DNA from: Mycolicibacterium sp. TY81
GTDB lineage: Bacteria > Actinomycetota > Actinomycetes > Mycobacteriales > Mycobacteriaceae
DNA: 64,000 bases
Direction of reading: 5' to 3'
Assembly: GCF_018326285.1 (NCBI RefSeq)
Contig: NZ_AP023362.1
Location: forward strand, 868,001-932,000
Position numbers and translations under genes: made by a program. This document shows, piece after piece, positions 1-11,134 of this stretch. The notes under the pieces were generated by a model that saw only the letters and a program-made list of their open reading frames with translations, was not told the origin of the DNA and did no database searches. Every line of letters begins with the position of its first letter. Position 1 is the stretch's first letter.

Positions 1-1086
1 ACGCTGCGGATGGCCGTCGACGAACGCGTCGTCTCGCTCGGCGCACCCAAACAGCGTGCGGTGTTCGCGATGCTGCTTCTCAATCGAGGTCGCCCGGTGT
101 CGGTGGACGCGCTGATCGACGCGGTGTGGGAGCTGTCCCCGGCCGCCGCCGCCCGCACCGCATTGCACTCGTACATCTCCAACCTCCGGAAAATCCTGGC
201 GGAGTCCGGAATGCCGCGGGAGACACTGGCGGCCGCCCCGCCCGGGTACCGGCTCGACGTACCGGAGGACGCCACCGACCTGGGGCGCTTCGAGAAGGAG
301 AAGGTCGCCGGGGTACGGGCGGCGGCCGCCGGTCACTTCCCGTCCGCGGCGGTGCACCTGTCGGCGGCCCTGGCGCAGTGGCGTGGCCCGGTCCTGGGTG
401 ACCTGTCCGACTTTGCCTTCGTCGACGCCGTCGCCGCCGCGCTGGTCGACGAGCGCATCGTCGTGGAGACCGCCCGCGCGGAAGCCGAAATCGCCTGTGG
501 CCAGGCAGCTCTGGTGATCGGTCCGCTGGAATCGCTGGTCGCTGAGCATCCCTACCGCGAACCACTGTGGGCGCAGCTGATCACCGCCTACTACAGCTGC
601 GGGCGGCAGGCGGACGCGCTCGACGCGTTCCGGCGCGTGAAGTCGATCCTGGCCGAGGACCTCGGTATCGATCCCGGCGCGGCGATAAGTGCCCTGCAGC
701 AACGCATTCTGCGTCAGGAACCACTCGACGTTCAGGGTGCCGCGCAGGCGACGGCGGTGCACACCATCGGCCGGCTGCGGTCCGGCTCGACCCGGTCGAC
801 CGCATCCCGTGCGGGGCTGCGCGACGCGTCCGGGCAATGGTTTGCCTTGCGCGCGATGGCGACCCGGATCGGTCGCCTGGCCGACAACGACATCGTGCTC
901 GACGCGGCAGACGTCAGCCGGCACCACGCCGTCATCGTCGACGCGGGCACCGGGCCGGTGATGGTGGACCTGCGTTCGGCCAACGGCGTATACGTGCAGG
1001 GCACGCGGATCGAGGCCAACACCAATCTGTTCGACGGCGACCGCATCCGTATCGGCGCACATGAATTCACCCTCGAGCTCGGGTAG
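1..1086 (+). CDS. embR: EmbR-like transcriptional regulator (5' end outside window)
   Basis: SARP-type transcription factor with the EmbR layout: a winged-helix DNA-binding domain, a bacterial transcriptional activator domain and a C-terminal FHA phosphothreonine-binding domain. The reading frame is open from the first base; an ATG at base 10 exists, but the helix-turn-helix would normally begin about 20 residues earlier, so the gene is cut by the window edge. Seen here: the PKQRAV segment of the wing domain, the AAAPPGYRL junction, the BTAD up to about residue 240, and FHA motifs GRLADNDIVL, VSRHHAVI and RSANGVYVQG near the end. In M. tuberculosis EmbR is phosphorylated by PknH and activates the embCAB arabinosyltransferase genes. 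The embCAB genes are not in this window, so the target is inferred from the family only. Confidence 0.85.
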   Translation, partial: TLRMAVDERVVSLGAPKQRAVFAMLLLNRGRPVSVDALIDAVWELSPAAAARTALHSYISNLRKILAESGMPRETLAAAPPGYRLDVPEDATDLGRFEKEKVAGVRAAAAGHFPSAAVHLSAALAQWRGPVLGDLSDFAFVDAVAAALVDERIVVETARAEAEIACGQAALVIGPLESLVAEHPYREPLWAQLITAYYSCGRQADALDAFRRVKSILAEDLGIDPGAAISALQQRILRQEPLDVQGAAQATAVHTIGRLRSGSTRSTASRAGLRDASGQWFALRAMATRIGRLADNDIVLDAADVSRHHAVIVDAGTGPVMVDLRSANGVYVQGTRIEANTNLFDGDRIRIGAHEFTLELG

Positions 1087-1125
1087 GAGCACGCCAAGAA
1101 TCTGCCAAGGGCTGCGGCGAACCAT

Positions 1126-1785
1126 GTGGGCATGAGGATTTCGGTTCTTGGCCTGGCCGCGGTGGTGACGTTCCTGAGCGTCGCGCCGGCGGCGCCCGCT
1201 CAGGAGGCGTGTGGTGCCCTGGGCGGGACACCCGACGCCACCGGCATGTGCCGGATCCATGAGGTCGGCACCGGATACGAACGGACCGTCGCTTTCCCGG
1301 TGGACTATCCGGACCAGCGGGCGGTCGCGGATTTTCTGGCCCAGGACCGCGACGGTTTCGTCGGCTGGGTCGGCGACTTCGGCCGCGGCCGGGTGTACAC
1401 GGAGACCGTGACGCCGACGGTGTACCGCTCGGCGCGGACCCAGAGCCTGGTGCTCAAGGTCGTCGACCCGACGGGCCTGGCCCACGAAGGACATCCCGAC
1501 ATCCGGTACCGGACCTTCACGTACGGCGCCGGCGGACCGGTCACCATCGACTCGCTGTTCGACCCGGGCTCCGATCCGGCGGCGATCCTGACGCCGGTGG
1601 TGCAGCGCGCGTTGAAGGCGCGCAACGCGGCGTTGATCGAACCGGACCGCGCCTCGTACCGGAACTTCGCGCTCACCGACGACGCCGTCACCTTCTTTTT
1701 CGGCGAGAGCCAGCTTGCGGGCAACGGTGGCCCGCTCACGGTGGCGGTGCCGGTCGACGAGCTGGGCGGTCGGCTCCAGGGATAG
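1126..1785 (+). CDS. MPT64-like secreted protein (DUF3298/RsiV-type fold)
   Basis: Predicted secreted protein of about 219 residues. The first 24-26 residues form a Sec signal peptide ending in an Ala-Pro-Ala region, followed by a mature part with two early cysteines that could form a disulfide. It resembles the mycobacterial antigen MPT64 in layout: YPDQ motif near residue 60, a TQSLVLKVV strand, a FDPGSDP turn and a C-terminal FALTDDAVTFFF strand. MPT64 is a secreted immunogenic protein of uncertain biochemical role. The GTG at 1126 and an in-frame ATG at 1132 are both possible starts; the ATG gives a more usual signal peptide. It starts 39 bases after embR and may be co-transcribed with it. 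Confidence 0.75.
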   Translation: MGMRISVLGLAAVVTFLSVAPAAPAQEACGALGGTPDATGMCRIHEVGTGYERTVAFPVDYPDQRAVADFLAQDRDGFVGWVGDFGRGRVYTETVTPTVYRSARTQSLVLKVVDPTGLAHEGHPDIRYRTFTYGAGGPVTIDSLFDPGSDPAAILTPVVQRALKARNAALIEPDRASYRNFALTDDAVTFFFGESQLAGNGGPLTVAVPVDELGGRLQG

Positions 1786-2126
1786 GCCGCAGGGGCCGGG
1801 TGCTTGCGCTGGCCGCGAAATGCGTCGGCAGCTTCGATGTGCACACGGTAGGGTTGCGGATAGGTGAACAGCCCTGATCAGAGGCCTGCCGAGCCAACGC
1901 CACCCGGCGCCGGAAAGACACGCCAGAATCACGGTCAGCGCGCCGAGGGGTGGCAAGCCACCGATCGGGCTATGTTCTCCTGCACACGGATAAATACCAC
2001 CGGAGCGATTCGACCCTTTCGGTCGCACCGCAACGGAGCGAACGGGTAGCGTCGGGATCACACCCGCAGTAACCCACTATCTGGTGTAACGACTGACGGC
2101 GACCGGAGAAAGTAGGGCCTCACCCC
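1786..2126. other. intergenic region upstream of clpX
   Basis: About 340 bases with no supported gene. A short open frame at 1864-2049 has proline- and arginine-rich composition and no recognisable domain. A small hairpin (CGACC, loop CTTTC, GGTCG) lies near 2010. Two direct GTAAC copies, one either side of a TATCTG-like -10 candidate near 2080, precede clpX by about 40 bases. No ClgR or heat-shock operator was recognised with confidence. Confidence 0.4.
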
Positions 2127-3407
<1,281 letters not shown>

Positions 3408-3418
3408 TTCTCTCCAAT

Positions 3419-3450
3419 GGAAAAGCCCCCGCTCCGGCGGGGGCTTTTCC
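3419..3450. terminator. bidirectional terminator between clpX and fdhD
   Basis: Perfect 13-bp stem (3419-3431 with 3438-3450, GGAAAAGCCCCCG paired to its complement) and a 6-base loop. The A tract on one side and T tract on the other let it serve both converging genes, clpX (ends 3407) and fdhD (ends 3460). Confidence 0.9.
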
Positions 3451-3459
3451 GTTTCACCG

Positions 3460-4271
3460 CTATCGGGCGATGCGGTCCGGCCGGGTGTAGACGTTCATCG
3501 ACTCGCCGCGGAGGAACGCCACCAGGGTGAGTCCCGCCTGGCTGGCCAGGTCGACCGCCAACGAGGAGGGCGCGGACACCGCGGCGAGCACCGGGATGCC
3601 GGCCATGACGGCCTTCTGCGTCAGTTCGAACGAGGCCCGGCCGCTGACCAGCAGGACGGTGCCGGTCAGCGGAACGCGGCCCTGCTCGAGCGCCCAGCCG
3701 ATCACCTTGTCGACCGCGTTGTGGCGGCCGATGTCCTCGCGGGCGACGAACATCTCGCCGTCGGCGCTGAACAGCGCGGCGGCGTGCAGTCCGCCGGTGC
3801 TGTTGAACACCTTCTGGGCCTGCCGCAGCTGCTGGGGCAGGGCCGACAGCGTGGCGTTGGTGACCGTCGTCGGGTCGTCGCCGGGGGAGTAGTGGCTGAC
3901 GGTCCGGACGGCGTCGATCGACGCCTTGCCGCACACGCCGCACGACGAGGTGGTGTAGAAATTGCGCGTCACATCGACCGAGGGCGGCGGGACGTGCGGT
4001 GCCAACATCACGTCGAGCACGTTGTAGGTGTTGGTGCCGTCTTCGGTGGCGCCGCGGCAGTAGGCGACGCGGGCGATGTCGTCGCGGTGCGCGATGACGC
4101 CCTCGGTGAGCAGAAACCCTTGGGCCAGTTCGACATCCGAGCCCGGCGTCCGCATGGTGACGGTGAGGGGAGTGCCGTTGACGCGGATTTCCAGGGGTTC
4201 TTCGACAGCCAGGGTCTCCGGGCGGGAGACCGCGCCGCCGGCGGTGACGTGTTCGGCTCGGCGCCGTGCGG

Positions 4272-4284
<13 letters not shown>
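3460..4284 (-). CDS. fdhD: formate dehydrogenase accessory sulfurtransferase FdhD
   Basis: Sulfurtransferase needed to activate formate dehydrogenases: it passes sulfur from a cysteine desulfurase to the molybdenum cofactor. The product from the GTG at 4284 is 274 residues, the usual size. The catalytic CxxC loop is visible as SSCGVCG, with Cys115 and Cys118. The conserved [29 protein letters not shown] and [12 protein letters not shown] motifs are all present. The frame stays open upstream, but that part has no FdhD similarity. The chosen GTG overlaps the last 13 bases of the oxidoreductase gene upstream, as expected for a translationally coupled pair. Confidence 0.95.
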
Positions 4285-6575
<2,291 letters not shown>

Positions 6576-6727
6576 TCTCCCAATCTAATCCTCACAATCG
6601 GCCGGATCAGGCCGAGAGACGGCGTTGATGATCGGCATTTCAGATGCACCGATAGGCGGCACCTATCACTGGTCGGTACAGCGCCGGTGACCCGCAACGC
6701 TGAGGTAGCGCGGGCAGCAGGCAGCGG

Positions 6728-6747
6728 TGCGGGACCTAAGTCTCTAG
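6728..6747. promoter_or_regulatory. candidate DosR (hypoxia) box
   Basis: TGCGGGACCTAAGTCTCTAG matches the mycobacterial DosR consensus TTSGGGACTWWAGTCCCSAA at 15 of 20 positions, with the GGGAC half intact. It lies between the divergent fdhF and the sulfide operon, about 88 bases before the operon -35 and about 153 bases from the fdhF start. Function is inferred only. Confidence 0.35.
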
Positions 6748-6790
6748 GCCGGGCATATGGGTCGGGGTAGCTTTCAGGAGAGCGCGAAAA

Positions 6791-6806
6791 ATACCCCCAC
6801 CCGTAT
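6791..6806. promoter_or_regulatory. upstream ATAC-N8-GTAT site of the sulfide operon
   Basis: ATACCCCCACCCGTAT. The left half equals the central operator, the right half is degenerate (outer GTAT kept). It is centred 35 bp upstream of the central site and is embedded in a symmetric A/T context (AAAATAC and GTATTTT). Confidence 0.5.
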
Positions 6807-6815
6807 TTTCGTAAG

Positions 6816-6844
6816 TTGGAATAAGATACCCCCGGGGGTATATT
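6816..6844 (+). promoter_or_regulatory. sulfide operon promoter
   Basis: A -35 element TTGGAA (6816-6821) and a -10 element TATATT (6839-6844) are separated by exactly 17 bp. The palindromic operator at 6826-6841 fills the spacer and covers the first bases of the -10. The predicted transcript begins near 6851, giving a leader of about 55 bases with a GAGGAGAAAG ribosome binding site before the ATG at 6906. Confidence 0.75.
6826..6841. promoter_or_regulatory. perfect palindromic operator, CsoR/CstR-like
   Basis: ATACCCCCGGGGGTAT is a perfect 16-bp palindrome lying between -35 and -10. A GC tract with A/T flanks is typical of operators of the CsoR/RcnR/CstR family. Given the downstream genes, a CstR-like persulfide-sensing repressor is the likeliest ligand. 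No such regulator gene is in the window. Confidence 0.7.
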
Positions 6845-6846
6845 GA

Positions 6847-6862
6847 ATACCCATGAGGGTAT
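6847..6862. promoter_or_regulatory. second CsoR/CstR-like operator over the transcription start
   Basis: ATACCCATGAGGGTAT has 6-bp perfect arms (ATACCC and GGGTAT) around a 4-base centre. Its centre is 21 bp, two helical turns, from the centre of the palindrome in the promoter spacer, so two repressor oligomers could bind the same DNA face. Confidence 0.65.
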
Positions 6863-6905
6863 AGCTCAGAGTGGTGCTACCCAATGAGGAGAAAGAAGAT
6901 CGACG

Positions 6906-8285
6906 ATGATCCTGCAGCAGTACTACCTGGACTGTCTGTCGCACGCGTCCTACCTGATCGGTGACGAAACCACCGGCCGCGCAGTCGTTGTGGACCCGCA
7001 GCGCGATGTGGCCGGGTACCTTGCCGATGCCAAGGAGCTTGGGCTGACCATCGAATTGGTCATCGAGACCCACTTTCACGCAGACTTCCTCTCCGGTCAC
7101 CTCGAGCTCGCCGAGGCCACCGGCGCGAAGATCGTCTACTCGGCTGTCGCCGAGACCGAGTTCGAGTCGGTCGGTGTCGCCGACGGTGAGCGGTACTCGC
7201 TGGGCGACGTGACGCTCGAGTTCCGGCACACGCCCGGGCATACCCCGGAGTCGATGAGCGTGGTGGTGTACGAGCACGCCGACGACCAGACGCCCTACGG
7301 CGTCATGACCGGGGACACTCTGTTCATCGGTGATGTCGGTCGCCCCGACCTGCTGGCCTCGATCGGTTTCACGCGAGAAGAACTGGCGGACAAGCTGTAT
7401 GAGTCGCTGCACAACAAACTGATGACGCTGCCCGATGCGACGCGGGTGTATCCGGCGCATGGCGCGGGCTCGGCTTGCGGCAAGAATCTGTCGACCGATC
7501 TGTGGTCGACGATCGGCGACCAGAAGGCGACGAACTACGCACTACGTGCCGCCGATAAGGCGACGTTCATGAACCTCGTCACCGAAGGGCAGCCGCCCGC
7601 GCCGGGTTACTTCGTCTACGACGCGATCCTCAACCGCAAGGATCGCGAGCTGCTGGACGAGACCAAGATGCCGTCGGCCCTGACCTATGAGCAGGCTCGC
7701 GCGGCGATCGACGCCGGCGCTGTCCTCGTGGACGGCCGTGGCCCCGAAGAATTCGCGCAGGGTCACCTGCGCGGCGCGGTCAACATCGGCCTGCAAGGTC
7801 GTTACGCCGAGTTCGCCGGCTCAGTCCTGCCGTCCGACGTCGATATCGTGCTGTTCACCGAGCCCGGCGAGGAGCTCGAGGGTAAGAACCGGCTCGCCCG
7901 GATCGGCTTCGACCGGGTGATCGGCTACGTGGCAGAGCCGTACGCGGCGCTGGTCGCGCATCAGAATGACGTGCAGGTGGCATCGAGGTTGACCGCCAAG
8001 GCATTTGGCGAAAGGGCCGCCGAGCTGCCGAACCTGCAGATCGTCGATGTCCGCAACCCCGGCGAGGTCGCGGCCGGCACCATCCCGAACGCCGTCGCCA
8101 TCCCGGTGGGCCAGTTGCCCGCCCGGCTCGGCGAGCTCGACCCCGCCAAACCGACCGTGGTCTATTGCGCCGGCGGCTACCGCTCGTCGGTCGCGGCAAG
8201 TCTGTTGCGGCGGAACGGATTCGACGACGTCAGCGACATCTTGGGCGGGTATGGCGCCTGGGCACAAGCCGTCGAGAACGCCTGA
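6906..8285 (+). CDS. persulfide dioxygenase-rhodanese fusion (CstB-like)
   Basis: Cytosolic enzyme predicted to oxidise glutathione-, mycothiol- or coenzyme-bound persulfide to sulfite and move sulfane sulfur. Residues 1-240 are an ETHE1-type metallo-beta-lactamase fold: THFHADFLSGH with His56, His58 and Asp60, then HTPGH (His108, His112), TGDTLFIGD (Asp137) and PAHGAGS. Two rhodanese domains follow, at about 265-355 and 365-459. Only the second has a catalytic cysteine, Cys421 in the CAGGYRS loop; the first has no cysteine at that point and looks structural. The layout equals staphylococcal CstB apart from details. It is the first gene of the sulfide operon, 20 bases before the sulfide:quinone reductase. 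Confidence 0.9.
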   Translation: MILQQYYLDCLSHASYLIGDETTGRAVVVDPQRDVAGYLADAKELGLTIELVIETHFHADFLSGHLELAEATGAKIVYSAVAETEFESVGVADGERYSLGDVTLEFRHTPGHTPESMSVVVYEHADDQTPYGVMTGDTLFIGDVGRPDLLASIGFTREELADKLYESLHNKLMTLPDATRVYPAHGAGSACGKNLSTDLWSTIGDQKATNYALRAADKATFMNLVTEGQPPAPGYFVYDAILNRKDRELLDETKMPSALTYEQARAAIDAGAVLVDGRGPEEFAQGHLRGAVNIGLQGRYAEFAGSVLPSDVDIVLFTEPGEELEGKNRLARIGFDRVIGYVAEPYAALVAHQNDVQVASRLTAKAFGERAAELPNLQIVDVRNPGEVAAGTIPNAVAIPVGQLPARLGELDPAKPTVVYCAGGYRSSVAASLLRRNGFDDVSDILGGYGAWAQAVENA

Positions 8286-8305
8286 AGACAGGAGACATCA
8301 CAGCT

Positions 8306-9508
8306 ATGACCATCACTGCCAAACACCAGATCGTGATCGTTGGCGGCGGCACCGCCGGCATCACGGTCGCGGCCCGGCTGCAGCGTAAGGGCTACACCGG
8401 CGTCGCGGTCATCGAACCCTCGGACAAGCATTACTACCAACCGCTGTGGACCCTTGTCGGCGGCGGACAAGCCCGGGCTGCCGCCACCGAACGCGCCGAG
8501 TCCTCGGTGATGCCCAAGGGAGTGACGTGGATCCGGAAGGCCGCGAGCGCTTTTGATCCCGATGCCAACACGGTCACCTGTACCGACGGCACCACCTACG
8601 AGTACGACGCGCTCGTCGTCTGTCCAGGCATCCAACTCGATTGGGATCGCACCGAGGGACTGGCGGAGACCCTGGGACGTGACGGAGTCTCCTCGAACTA
8701 TCGCTTCGACCTCGCACCCCGGACCTGGGATTTCATCCGGAACCTGCGTTCGGGCACCGCGGTGTTCACCATGCCTTCCGGAGCCATCAAGTGCGCCGGC
8801 GCTCCGCAGAAGATCGCGTATCTGGCCTCCGACTACTGGCGGTCACAGGGCGTGCTCAAGGACATTGACGTCCACCTGGTCATGCCGGGCGCGCGGCCGT
8901 TCGGGATTCCCGCGATCGCGGACAGTCTCGACAAGGTGATCGCCGACTACGACATCACCCTGCACACCAACTCCGAGGTGACCCTGGTCGACGCGGCGTC
9001 GCACAAGGTCGGCGTCACCAGTGTGGGGGAGGGCGGAACCGACGCCATGCTGCCGTACGACGTCCTGCACGCCGTGCCGCGGCAGTCCGCACCGGACTGG
9101 ATCAAACGCAGCGCGCTGTCGACGGGTGACGCCATGGGCTACGTCGACATCGACAAGCACACCATGCAGCACGTGCGGTACCCCAACGTCTTCAGCCTCG
9201 GTGACGCCGGTTCGTCGCCGAACTCGAAGACCGGCGCCGCGATCCGCAAGCAGGCCCCGGTGGTGGTCGAGAACATCGACTCCTTCTTGACCGGCCGTCC
9301 GCTGGGGGCGTCGTACGACGGCTACTCGTCGTGCCCGATCGTCACGTCGTCGGACGCGATGCTGCTCGCCGAATTCGACTACGACTTCAACCTGAAGCCG
9401 TCGTTCCCGCTGCTCGATCCGGTCATCCCGCACCGGGCGTACTGGTACCTGAAGAAGTACGGACTGCCGTTCATGTACTGGAATCTGATGTTGAAAGGCC
9501 TTGCCTAG
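8306..9508 (+). CDS. sqr: sulfide:quinone oxidoreductase, type II-like
   Basis: FAD flavoprotein that oxidises sulfide, passes electrons to membrane quinone and leaves a persulfide for the dioxygenase. The product is 400 residues. The N-terminal dinucleotide motif reads IVGGGTAGIT, and the second FAD site reads NVFSLGDAGSSPNSKT. The redox cysteine pair is Cys163 (KCAGAP) and Cys343 (YSSCPI), which is the two-cysteine pattern of type II and mitochondrial-like SQR. The C-terminal aromatic segment (RAYWYLKKYGLPFMYW) suits membrane and quinone contact. The ATG at 8306 has an AGGAGA site 10 bases before it; the open frame extends upstream into the previous gene without similarity. Confidence 0.92.
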   Translation: MTITAKHQIVIVGGGTAGITVAARLQRKGYTGVAVIEPSDKHYYQPLWTLVGGGQARAAATERAESSVMPKGVTWIRKAASAFDPDANTVTCTDGTTYEYDALVVCPGIQLDWDRTEGLAETLGRDGVSSNYRFDLAPRTWDFIRNLRSGTAVFTMPSGAIKCAGAPQKIAYLASDYWRSQGVLKDIDVHLVMPGARPFGIPAIADSLDKVIADYDITLHTNSEVTLVDAASHKVGVTSVGEGGTDAMLPYDVLHAVPRQSAPDWIKRSALSTGDAMGYVDIDKHTMQHVRYPNVFSLGDAGSSPNSKTGAAIRKQAPVVVENIDSFLTGRPLGASYDGYSSCPIVTSSDAMLLAEFDYDFNLKPSFPLLDPVIPHRAYWYLKKYGLPFMYWNLMLKGLA

Positions 9509-9542
9509 CAAGGCAATTGCTCGACCATGAAAGGAATTCGTC

Positions 9543-9905
9543 ATGACCACCAAAACCCTGACCGCCGCCGACTTCGAGGCGACCATCACCGGCAATCCCA
9601 TTGTTCTCATCGATTTCTGGGCGTCGTGGTGCGGTCCGTGTCGTGCGTTCGCTCCGGTTTTCGACCGATCGGCGCAGTCGCACCCTGATGTGGTGCACGC
9701 CAAGGTCGACACCGAAGCGCAGCAGCAGCTTGCCGCGGCGCTCGAAATCCAGGCGGTCCCAACGATCATGGCGTTCCGCGACGGCATCCTCGTGTACCGC
9801 CAGCCCGGTGCGATGCCGGCCGCGGCGCTCGAGGATCTGATCACCCGGGTCAAGGCGCTCGACATGGCCGATGTGCGTGCCCAGATCGCAGCCAAGACGC
9901 ACTGA
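9543..9905 (+). CDS. thioredoxin
   Basis: A 120-residue thioredoxin-fold protein with the active site WCGPC (Cys30, Cys33) in the usual [13 protein letters not shown] context and the cis-proline in the QAVPTIMAF segment. Within this operon it probably reduces the persulfide or polysulfide left on SQR or the rhodanese cysteine, or recycles low-molecular thiols. A general thioredoxin role cannot be excluded. It starts 34 bases after sqr, with an AAAGGAATT ribosome binding site. A perfect 20-bp palindrome follows its stop codon. Confidence 0.88.
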   Translation: MTTKTLTAADFEATITGNPIVLIDFWASWCGPCRAFAPVFDRSAQSHPDVVHAKVDTEAQQQLAAALEIQAVPTIMAFRDGILVYRQPGAMPAAALEDLITRVKALDMADVRAQIAAKTH

Positions 9906-9915
9906 CCGAGATGTC

Positions 9916-9935
9916 GTCGCGCGCATGCGCGCGAC
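9916..9935. repeat. perfect 20-bp palindrome in the sulfide operon
   Basis: GTCGCGCGCATGCGCGCGAC, between the thioredoxin stop (9905) and the exporter start (9973). It has no T tract, so it is unlikely to be a complete terminator. It could form an mRNA hairpin that protects the upstream message or lowers exporter expression. Confidence 0.5.
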
Positions 9936-9972
9936 GCGTCCCGCCGTTTCCGTTTGAGGAGAGTGACGTTCC

Positions 9973-10752
9973 GTGAATATCGTTCTCGCCCTTGGCCTGG
10001 GCGCCGTCATCGGCGTCCTGCTCGGCCTGCTCGGCGGCGGAGGTTCCATTCTGGCGGTACCGGCGTTGGTCTATGTGCTGGGGCTCGGCATCGAGCAGGC
10101 GATTCCGATGTCGCTATTGGTCGTCGGCATCGCCTCGGCGGTGGGCGCGCTGCCGAAGATTCGGGCCGGCCACGTCCAATGGCGGTTGGCCGCAGTCTTC
10201 TCGGCGGCCGGTATCCCGGCGACCTTCATCGGCAGCGCCATCGGCCGCCACCTGCCGCAGCCGGTGCTCCTCGTCGGCTTCGCCGCGGTCATGGTGCTCG
10301 CCGGAATCCGGATGCTGCAGGACAACGGCGGCACCGGTACCGCCTGCAGAGTCGGTGATTCCGGCATCGACTGGCGCCGCTGTGCCTCCAGATCGATTCC
10401 TGCGGGTTTCCTCGTCGGGCTGCTCACCGGACTCTTCGGCGTCGGCGGCGGCTTTCTGATCATTCCGGCGCTCGTGTTGATGCTCGGGGTGGAGATGCCC
10501 ATCGCGATCGGTACCTCGCTGCTCATCATCGTCGCGAACTCGTTGGCGGGCCTGCTGTCCCACCTCAGCGGCACCAGCATCGATTGGACGGTCACCGCGG
10601 CGTTCGTCGGTACCGCGATCGTCGGTTCGCTGGTCGCCGGCCACCTGGGCACCCGGCTCGACACCGGGCGACTGCAGCGCTGGTTCGCCTACCTGGTCTT
10701 CGCGATCGCCGCGTATGTGCTCATGGATACCGTCGCCGTGAGCTTCTTGTGA
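9973..10752 (+). CDS. TauE/SafE-family sulfite (anion) exporter
   Basis: Integral membrane protein of 259 residues with two homologous halves, each beginning with the family glycine-rich segment (GLLGGGGS near residue 20 and GLFGVGGGF near residue 155). About seven to eight hydrophobic helices are visible. The family exports sulfite, sulfoacetate or related anions. As last gene of the sulfide operon it probably removes the sulfite or thiosulfate made by the dioxygenase, as tauE does in the staphylococcal cst locus. The GTG at 9973 is preceded by GAGGAGAG at good distance. Confidence 0.88.
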   Translation: MNIVLALGLGAVIGVLLGLLGGGGSILAVPALVYVLGLGIEQAIPMSLLVVGIASAVGALPKIRAGHVQWRLAAVFSAAGIPATFIGSAIGRHLPQPVLLVGFAAVMVLAGIRMLQDNGGTGTACRVGDSGIDWRRCASRSIPAGFLVGLLTGLFGVGGGFLIIPALVLMLGVEMPIAIGTSLLIIVANSLAGLLSHLSGTSIDWTVTAAFVGTAIVGSLVAGHLGTRLDTGRLQRWFAYLVFAIAAYVLMDTVAVSFL

Positions 10753-10847
10753 CGTGACCAGCGGTGTCCGCAAATCTTCACCGGACCGACATGTCGGCGT
10801 CCCGTCGCGTGACGTGCGCGGTTGCCCAGCTTCTGGACAATGGCCGT

Positions 10848-11000
10848 ATGGATACCGATACCGGACGTGGTACGCCGGGTCGCCGCGCCTGGGCCGACCC
10901 GCTGGCGTTGGGGTTCCAGGCACACCGGCAGCTGATGTTGCTCCGCCTGCGGTGGCACGGCCGCCGTCTGGACACCCGTCCAGACGGGCAACCGGACTGA
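10848..11000 (+). CDS. hypothetical 50-residue protein
   Basis: Small open frame starting at the ATG at 10848. The product is basic, with a central amphipathic stretch (AHRQLMLLRLRWHG) and no known domain. Support is mainly the promoter: a GACAAT -10 element at 10836-10841 ends seven bases before the ATG, as in leaderless mycobacterial transcripts. A longer in-frame version from 10764 is possible but less likely. No database relationship is claimed. Confidence 0.4.
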   Translation: MDTDTGRGTPGRRAWADPLALGFQAHRQLMLLRLRWHGRRLDTRPDGQPD

Positions 11001-11057
11001 CGCCTAATCGCTTGTGCCGCCGGATGTTTCCGATGCGGCCGAGTGCTAGCGCGGACC

Positions 11058-11073
11058 GTTACCGATCGGTAAC
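11058..11073. promoter_or_regulatory. 16-bp perfect palindrome upstream of korAB
   Basis: GTTACCGATCGGTAAC, 278 bases before korA. The size and symmetry suit a TetR-type operator. No adjacent regulator gene exists here, so the protein that binds it is unknown. Confidence 0.45.
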
Positions 11074-11120
11074 CGCGTTCTTAGGAATTCCACCTGCCGG
11101 AACGTGATGAAAGCCACATT

Positions 11121-11134
11121 TTGACAGGTGTCAA
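11121..11134. promoter_or_regulatory. TTGACA inverted repeat upstream of korAB
   Basis: TTGACAGGTGTCAA, 6-bp arms around two bases. One arm equals a perfect -35 hexamer, so the site may be a -35 region, an operator, or both. No clear -10 follows at 17 bp. Confidence 0.4.

Noticed and set aside
1864..2049. 61-codon frame before clpX
   Set aside because: No ribosome binding site, domain or typical codon pattern.
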